From positions 1 through 10,277 of the forward strand of contig PNNE01000085.1 of assembly GCA_013824055.1 (NCBI GenBank): DNA of 10,277 bases, read 5' to 3'. The notes beneath the pieces were generated by a model. That model was not told where the DNA came from and did no database searches. It saw only the letters and a list, made by a program, of their open reading frames with translations. Each line of letters starts with the position of its first letter. Within the stretch, counting starts at the first letter, position 1. The translations under genes were made by a program, and so were the position numbers. Of the stretch, positions 5,379 to 10,277 are shown piece by piece. The stretch is from Rhodobacter sp. (GTDB taxonomy: Bacteria > Pseudomonadota > Alphaproteobacteria > Rhodobacterales > Rhodobacteraceae).

Positions 5379-6513
5379 AGCGCCGCCTCCAGCCGCAGCC
5401 CGCCATACTGGAAATAGGCCGCGCAGGCGCCTTCCGAGCTGACCATCAGCGCGCCCAGCGGCATTTCGGGCGTGCAGCCCGTGCCGAATTGCGGGCAGGC
5501 ATGCGGCTTGATCCGCCCGGTCATCACGTCGCCGCAGCGGCAGCCATCGGGTTCGGCCACCGCGCGCGGCCCCTTGCCGTAGCCGACGCCGAACTTGACC
5601 TCGGCATCCCAGGCGGAAAAGGCAGGCCGAATGCGCAGGCCGCTGGCGTCGATCTCGCCCAGACCGCGCCATTCGAAACTGGGCCGCGGCTCGTAGACCT
5701 CGGCGCAGGCGGCGATCGAGACCGGGTTGCCGTTTTCCGGCACCACGCGGGAATACTGGTTTTCAACCTCGGCCCGGCCGTCGCGGATCTGCTCCAGCAC
5801 CATCAGCACCGATTGCAGCAGGTCCAGCGGTTCGAACCCCGCCACCACGATCGGCTTGCCATAGTCGCGGGCAATGAAATCATAGGGATGCACCCCGATC
5901 ACCATCGACACATGGCCCGGCCCGACGAAACCGTCCAGCACCATGTGCGGATCGTCAAGCAGCGCCTTGATCGGCGGCGGCACGGTGATGTGGTTGCAGA
6001 AGACCGAGAAATTCGTCTGCCCGTCGGCGGCGGCCTGCAGGATCGTCAGCGCGGTCGAAGGCGTCGTCGTCTCGAAGCCCAGGCCGAAGAACACCACCTC
6101 GCGGTCGGGGTGGCGCCGCGCCAGTTCCAGCGCATCAAGCGGCGAATAGACCATGCGGATGTCGGCGCCGTCGGCCTTGGCCTGGATCAGCGACTTGCGA
6201 TGCCCCGGCACCCGCATCGCATCGCCGAAGGTGGTCATGATGACGCCGGGCCGTTCGGCGATCTCGACGCATTCGTCGATCCGGCTCATCGGCAGGACGC
6301 AGACCGGACAACCCGGCCCGTGGATGAATTCCAGCCCCGGCGGCGTCAGCTTGTCGAGGCCATAGCGAAAGATCGCATGGGTGTGGCCGCCGCAGATTTC
6401 CATGATGTGGACGGGCTTTTCCGGGTCGCACCGATTTCGTCGGTGATCCTGGCGATGGCGGCCAGCACGCCGCGCGCGGCGACCGGGTCGCGGAACTCGT
6501 CGGCGTATTTCAT
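5375..6513 (-). pseudogene. hypD: Hydrogenase formation protein HypD, interrupted by an apparent one-base frameshift near codon 32
   Basis: HypD is the Fe-S scaffold that, with HypC, carries the Fe(CN)2CO unit. Two frames are needed. ATG 6513 gives MKYADEFRDP ... DEIGATRK (residues 1-32) and then runs out of family sequence, stopping at 6346. From KPVHIMEICGGHTH on, the other frame continues to the TGA at 5375. The break lies at the A-run (TTTT on the + strand, 6417-6420); one extra A would give ...RKKPVHIM and a 379-residue protein of normal length. With that correction the conserved cysteines fall at C41 (CGGHTH), C69 and C72 (GPGCPVC), the same numbers as in E. coli HypD. Also visible are GFETT, PGHVSMVIG, FEPLDLLQ, and the Cys-rich end (CRCGDV, KPHACPQFGTGC) for the 4Fe-4S cluster. 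It overlaps hypC by ATGA. It may be a sequencing error or a real inactivating deletion. Confidence 0.92.
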
Positions 6514-6797
6514 GATGCCAGCATCCTTGCCGAGGCCTGCATTGCCTCGATCTCGGCCTGCGCCTCGCCAAGCTGGCGCAGCACGTCGAGCGTCAGGGCC
6601 GCCTCTTCCTCGTTGATCCGGCTCATGGCAAAGCCGACATGGATCAAGGACCAGGTGCCGATCAGCGCCTCGATCGGCTCGTCCTTCAGGATGCAGGCGA
6701 CATTGACCTGACGGCGGACGCCCATCACCTCGACGGTGGCGAGCTTTCGGCTGGCGTCCGTGATCTCGACGATCCGGCCCGGGATTCCAAGGCACAT
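6510..6797 (-). CDS. hypC: Hydrogenase assembly chaperone HypC
   Basis: HypC binds iron through its N-terminal cysteine, works with HypD on the Fe(CN)2CO group and delivers it to the large-subunit precursor. The 95-residue protein begins M-C-L-G-I-P-G, where Cys2 becomes the essential N-terminal residue. It keeps the small OB-fold core (RIVEI ... ATVEVMGVRRQVNVACI) and the family motif TWSLIHVGFAMSRINEEEA, followed by a helical tail. ATG 6797 has a GGAGG site 7 bases upstream. The preceding hypF frame runs 73 bases into hypC, and the end overlaps hypD by four bases (ATGA). No anomalies in the protein itself. Confidence 0.96.
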   Translation of the reverse strand: MCLGIPGRIVEITDASRKLATVEVMGVRRQVNVACILKDEPIEALIGTWSLIHVGFAMSRINEEEAALTLDVLRQLGEAQAEIEAMQASARMLAS

Positions 6798-9136
6798 GGG
6801 GCTTCCTCCGGTTGGCTGACGGCCAGGGCCACAATGGCCTGACCGAGGGCTAGTCCCCCGTCATTCGCGGGGGTTCGGGCGTGGCTGAGCACGGTCAGGC
6901 CGAGGTCCTCAAGCCCCCGGTGGACCAGCGCAAACAAGGTCGCGTTCTGAAAGACGCCGCCCGACAGGGCGACAGTGTCGATGGCGGTATCCTCGACCAG
7001 ACGTTCGGCCATCCGCACGATGGCCCGCGCCAGGCCCCGATGAAACCGGGCCGCGATCACGCCCGGGGGCGTGCCAAGCACAAGGTCGCCCAGCATCGCC
7101 CGCCAGGCACCCAAGGGCTCGATATAGGGCATGCCCTTGCCGCCGATCAGCGGGATGGCGAAGGGATAGGCCAAGTCCTCGGGCTCGGTCATCGCGGCGG
7201 CGTCGATCACCGCCTCAAGGCGCATCGCGGCCTCGCCCTCGTAGTCCTGCTTGTCCCATGCCAGACCCGCGATGGCGGCGGCGGCATCGAAGAGCCGCCC
7301 GCAGGAGGTCGAGATCGGCGAGTTGGTGCCGCTGGCGATCATCGCGTCCAGCGTGGCGCGCGGCAGGTCCGACATCCGGCGGAAGATCGCCAGGTCGCTG
7401 AAATTCATCGCGAACTCGGCCCAGCCCATCTGGGCCATCAGATGGGCATAGGCGTTGCGCCAGGGCTCGCGCACGGCGGCGGCACCCCCGGGCAGGGCCA
7501 CGGGCTTGAAGCAGCCCACCCGGGCAAAGCGGCGATAGTCGCAGACCAGAAACTCGCCGCCCCAGACCGTGCCGTCGCTGCCATAGCCGCTGCCGTCGAG
7601 CGCGATGCCAAGGACCGCTGGCGCATCCAGCGGGCGGAGGTTCTCGGCCAGGCAGGCGGCGATATGGGCATGGTGATGCTGCACCGCCACCACGGGACGA
7701 GCCCCGGCCAGCGCCCGGCCGGCCTGGGTCGACAGATATTGCGGATGCAGATCGACCGCGATCAGGTCGGGCGCGTGGTCGAAAAGCCGGGTGTAAAGGG
7801 CGAGGTTGCGCGCCGCATCGGCATGGGTCGCGGCATCCTCGAGGTCGCCGATGTGTTGCGACAGGATCGCCGCGCCATCCTTGACCAGGCAGAAAGTGTT
7901 CTTCAGCTCGCTGCCCATGGCAAGGACCTGGGCCGGGCGCGAAAAGCCCGGCGGCAGCGGCAGGCCCGCCGGGGCGTAGCCGCGCGCCCGGCGCAGCACC
8001 CGCACCCGCCCCAGGTCCACCCGCACCACCGAATCGTCGATCCGGTTGGCGATGTCGCGGTCATGCAGGCAGGCAAAATCGGCGATGGACGCCAGCCGGT
8101 CGCGGGTTTCCTGATTGCCGGTGCATTGCGGCTGACCCGACGGGTTGCCGCTGGTCATCACCACGGGCCGCCCGATCCGGCGCAGGATCAGGTGGTAGAA
8201 GGGCGTGTAGGGCAGCATCACTCCCAGCCGGTCCAGCCCCGGCGCAATCGCCTCGGGCAGCGCGTTCGGCAGCGCCTTCAAGAGGACGATCGGCGCCTCG
8301 GGGCCGGAAAGGGTGCGCGCCTCAAGCTCCGAGACCTCGCAGAATTCGCGCACCACGCCCAGATCGCGCGCCATCAGCGCGAATGCCTTGCCCTTGCGCC
8401 CCTTGCGGCGGCGCAGTTCGGCGACAGCGTCGGCATTGGTCGCATCGCAGGCCAGATGCACCCCGCCGAGGCCCCGGATCGCGACGATATGGCCGTTCAG
8501 GATCATGCCGCCGGTCGCGTCGATGTCGTCGAACATCGAGAAGGCTTCGTGATTGACCGCGCCCGGCCCCAGCTTCTCGATCCAGATCTGCGGACCGCAG
8601 CGGCCGCAGGCGACCGGCTGGGCATGAAAACGACGGTCGGCAGGGTCGCGGTATTCCGCAGCGCAGGTCTCGCACAGGTCGAACGGGGCCATGGTCGTCT
8701 TGGCCCGGTCGTAAGGCGCCGCCGTCACGATCGAAAAGCGCGGGCCGCAATTGGTGCAGTTGGTGAAGGGATAGCGGTAGCGGTGCTGGAACGGGTCGCG
8801 GATTTCGGCGATGCAATCGGGGCAGGTGGCGGCATCCGGCGTGACCGAGGCCCGCATCGCCCCGCCGCTGTCCGAGGCGACGATCTCGAACCCCGTCGGC
8901 GGCTCGCCGTCCAGGGCCTCGACGCGCAGCTCCTCGATCCGGGCCAGGGCCGGCAGGGCCGCGTGCAGCCGGTCGGGAAAGCCGGCCAGACCTTCGCCCC
9001 AGAGCCGGATCACCACCCCTTCCGAGGTGTTGCGCACATCGCCCGACAGCCCCATGTCCCGCGCCAGCCGCCAGACGGTCGGGCGGAACCCCACGCCCTG
9101 GACCTGCCCCCGCACGGTCAGGCGCGCGCCGGTCAT
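6725..9136 (-). CDS. hypF: Carbamoyltransferase HypF
   Basis: HypF makes carbamoyl-AMP from carbamoyl phosphate and ATP and transfers the carbamoyl group to HypE. All domains are present. Acylphosphatase: residues 1-90, RGQVQGVGFRPTVWRLA at 9-25. Two zinc fingers: C105/C108 with C127/C130, and C155/C158 with C177/C180. YrdC-like domain: about 205-390, with KGRKGKAFALMARDL and VMTSGNPSGQP. Kae1-like carbamoyltransferase: about 405-770, with MGSELKNTF, QHHHAHIAACLAE at 486-498, ALDGSGYGSDGTVWGGE, STSCGRLFDAAAA and LSGGVFQN at 724-731. The ATG at 9136 overlaps the upstream NHL gene stop (ATGA). At 803 residues it exceeds E. coli HypF (750). The last 24 or so residues (after LGQAIVALAVSQ) are an Arg/Ser/Pro-rich tail encoded inside hypC, with no stop before it, and look like chance read-through rather than a conserved part. 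Confidence 0.97.
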   Translation of the reverse strand: MTGARLTVRGQVQGVGFRPTVWRLARDMGLSGDVRNTSEGVVIRLWGEGLAGFPDRLHAALPALARIEELRVEALDGEPPTGFEIVASDSGGAMRASVTPDAATCPDCIAEIRDPFQHRYRYPFTNCTNCGPRFSIVTAAPYDRAKTTMAPFDLCETCAAEYRDPADRRFHAQPVACGRCGPQIWIEKLGPGAVNHEAFSMFDDIDATGGMILNGHIVAIRGLGGVHLACDATNADAVAELRRRKGRKGKAFALMARDLGVVREFCEVSELEARTLSGPEAPIVLLKALPNALPEAIAPGLDRLGVMLPYTPFYHLILRRIGRPVVMTSGNPSGQPQCTGNQETRDRLASIADFACLHDRDIANRIDDSVVRVDLGRVRVLRRARGYAPAGLPLPPGFSRPAQVLAMGSELKNTFCLVKDGAAILSQHIGDLEDAATHADAARNLALYTRLFDHAPDLIAVDLHPQYLSTQAGRALAGARPVVAVQHHHAHIAACLAENLRPLDAPAVLGIALDGSGYGSDGTVWGGEFLVCDYRRFARVGCFKPVALPGGAAAVREPWRNAYAHLMAQMGWAEFAMNFSDLAIFRRMSDLPRATLDAMIASGTNSPISTSCGRLFDAAAAIAGLAWDKQDYEGEAAMRLEAVIDAAAMTEPEDLAYPFAIPLIGGKGMPYIEPLGAWRAMLGDLVLGTPPGVIAARFHRGLARAIVRMAERLVEDTAIDTVALSGGVFQNATLFALVHRGLEDLGLTVLSHARTPANDGGLALGQAIVALAVSQPEEAPCALESRAGSSRSRTPAESSPPSR
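6805..6809 (-). promoter_or_regulatory. hypC ribosome binding site within the hypF 3' end
   Basis: GGAGG on the - strand lies 7 bases upstream of hypC ATG 6797. It sits inside the hypF frame, encoding its Pro-Glu-Glu stretch. It supports hypC initiation independent of the late hypF stop at 6725. Confidence 0.75.
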
Positions 9137-10277
9137 GGTGCCGCCTCCCAGATCAGCACGCGGTTGTTGCCGCTGTCGGCCACGGCGGCGGTGGTGCCGC
9201 GCACCGAGAGGCCATAGGGCCAGCACAGGCTGTCGCGTTCCGCCATGCCCCAGCGGTTGTCGCCCTTGGACGCGAAATCGGGCTGGCCGGTCAGCCGGTC
9301 GGCCCCGGCGCCCAGGTCGCCAAAACCCACCAGCCGCGAATTGGCGGTGTCGGCGACGACCAGGCGGCTGCCCATGACCGCCAGCGCATAGGGCATGTTC
9401 AGCGCCAGCGTCGACGGGTAATAGGCCCCCCGGTTCAGGTCGCAATCGCCCATCGCCGCCTGACCCAGGACCGCATCGGCAGGCTGCCCGTTGCGGTCGG
9501 GAAAATCGGCCCACAGCATGACGCGGTTGTTGCCGGCGTCGGCGACGGCAAGCCCGCCCTGCCAGCCGACCGCCATATGCGGCCAGCGCATCGAGCGCGC
9601 CGAGACCGGCCCGCCCGCGTTCTCGTCGCGGCAGGTGAAGCTGTCCTGGCCCAGCACCAGATCGGCGGGCTGTCCGGTTTCGGTCGGGTCGTTCCAGACC
9701 ATGAGGCGGCGGTTGCCGGTGTCGCAGACGACCAGCCGCCCGCCGATCTCGGACACGCCGTAAGGCCAGTGCAGCGTCTGCGGCCCCGGTGCGTCCGACC
9801 CCCGGTTGGCCAGTGCCGACCCCGCGTCGGCCTGCCCCAGCACGATGTCGGCGGGGTGATCCGGGCCCGCGGGCGGGCGGCGCCAGATCAGCACCCGGTG
9901 GTTCCAGGCATCGGCCACCGCAAGCCCGCCGCGAAAGGCGGCAATCCCGGTCGGCACGTTCAGCGTGGCCGCCGTGACCGGCCCCTTGGCGTTGCGCCCC
10001 TCGCGCCCGAATGCGGGCTGGCCCAGCAGGATATCGGCAGGCGCGTCATCCCGGTCGGGCAGCTTTCGCCAGCCCAGCAGCCGGTGGTGCCCGGTATCGG
10101 CGACCCAGAGCGCGCCATCCGGGTGCAGGCAGACGCCGCGCGGCCCGAACATCCGGTGCGCCGCCGGGGTGATCGGGTCGGCCAAGAGCCCGCCGTCGCT
10201 GCCCAGGATCACCCGCGCCCCGGCCGGGTCGAGGAGGGGCGCGCCTTCCGTCACCGTGCCTGCGGCCTTGATCGGCG
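9133..10277 (-). CDS. NHL-repeat six-bladed beta-propeller protein linked to hydrogenase maturation (N-terminus beyond window)
   Basis: The frame is open through the right window edge, so the gene is probably partial. A GTG at 10254 is the first start inside the window (373 residues from there), but residues before it (PIKAAGT...) also read through. Six NHL repeats are visible, at residues 36-66, 100-128, 163-190, 224-251, 287-314 and 345-371 counted from that GTG. Each has a WPxG/xPxG start and a VADxGNNRVLxW core. Between blades a 'PADxxLGQ' segment recurs (73-79, 134-140, 197-203, 258-264, and a shortened LTGQ at 321-324). Six blades would close a complete propeller. Such propellers usually bind proteins or ligands; no catalytic motif is visible. 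The stop overlaps the hypF start (ATGA), tying it to hydrogenase maturation. I recall similar NHL proteins near some uptake hydrogenase loci but cannot verify it here. Location (cytoplasm or export) depends on the unseen N-terminus. Confidence 0.88.
   Translation of the reverse strand, partial: PIKAAGTVTEGAPLLDPAGARVILGSDGGLLADPITPAAHRMFGPRGVCLHPDGALWVADTGHHRLLGWRKLPDRDDAPADILLGQPAFGREGRNAKGPVTAATLNVPTGIAAFRGGLAVADAWNHRVLIWRRPPAGPDHPADIVLGQADAGSALANRGSDAPGPQTLHWPYGVSEIGGRLVVCDTGNRRLMVWNDPTETGQPADLVLGQDSFTCRDENAGGPVSARSMRWPHMAVGWQGGLAVADAGNNRVMLWADFPDRNGQPADAVLGQAAMGDCDLNRGAYYPSTLALNMPYALAVMGSRLVVADTANSRLVGFGDLGAGADRLTGQPDFASKGDNRWGMAERDSLCWPYGLSVRGTTAAVADSGNNRVLIWEAAP

Noticed and set aside
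6411..6425. Programmed -1 frameshift in hypD
   Set aside because: The frame change is in the -1 direction, but the site (CGG-AAA-AGC) is not a good slippery heptamer and the zero-frame product is only 55 residues. A one-base deletion or read error is simpler.
6881..9217. A 778-codon + strand frame opposite hypF
   Set aside because: HypF on the - strand is unambiguous, with all catalytic motifs. The antisense translation is His/Gly/Arg-rich with no recognisable domain, so it is a codon-bias shadow.

Overview
The window looks like chromosomal DNA from a high-GC alphaproteobacterium, most likely a Rhodobacterales/Paracoccus-like organism. This is an inference from GC-rich codon use, a Ugp-type transporter, the proteins' similarity to rhodobacterial homologues as I remember them, and an IS5-type transposase relic. 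No 16S or other taxonomic marker is present. The window has two converging gene blocks separated by about 600 bases with no intact gene.

Left block (+ strand, 1-2290): the end of a ugp operon for sn-glycerol-3-phosphate/glycerophosphodiester import. It holds the C-terminus of permease UgpA (cut by the window edge), permease UgpE and ATPase UgpC, separated by only 11 and 8 bases. UgpE has about 28 more residues than E. coli UgpE, in one block near residues 133-163.

Middle (2291-2904): no intact gene. It contains a decayed, internally deleted IS5-family transposase on the - strand (about 2558-2835) and a short 15-bp tandem repeat. This is an old insertion scar between the two operons.

Right block (- strand, 10277 down to 2905): a compact [NiFe]-hydrogenase maturation operon. 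In transcription order it is: a six-bladed NHL-repeat propeller protein (N-terminus beyond the right edge), hypF, hypC, hypD, hypE, a 58-residue signal-peptide/one-helix protein starting AHPGH after its signal, hypA and hypB. Most genes overlap by a few bases (ATGA, GTGA or TGATG). HypF/HypE make the cyanide ligand, HypC/HypD assemble the Fe(CN)2CO unit, and HypA/HypB insert nickel. No hydrogenase structural genes are visible; they, and the promoter, would lie beyond the right edge.

Four things in the hyp block stand out. HypA is only 80 residues and lacks its entire zinc-ribbon domain, while HypB keeps both its CxxCGC nickel site and a 16-histidine tract. hypD carries an apparent single-base deletion in an A-run near codon 32. 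A tiny HupE-like membrane protein sits between hypE and hypA. An NHL propeller protein is translationally coupled to hypF.
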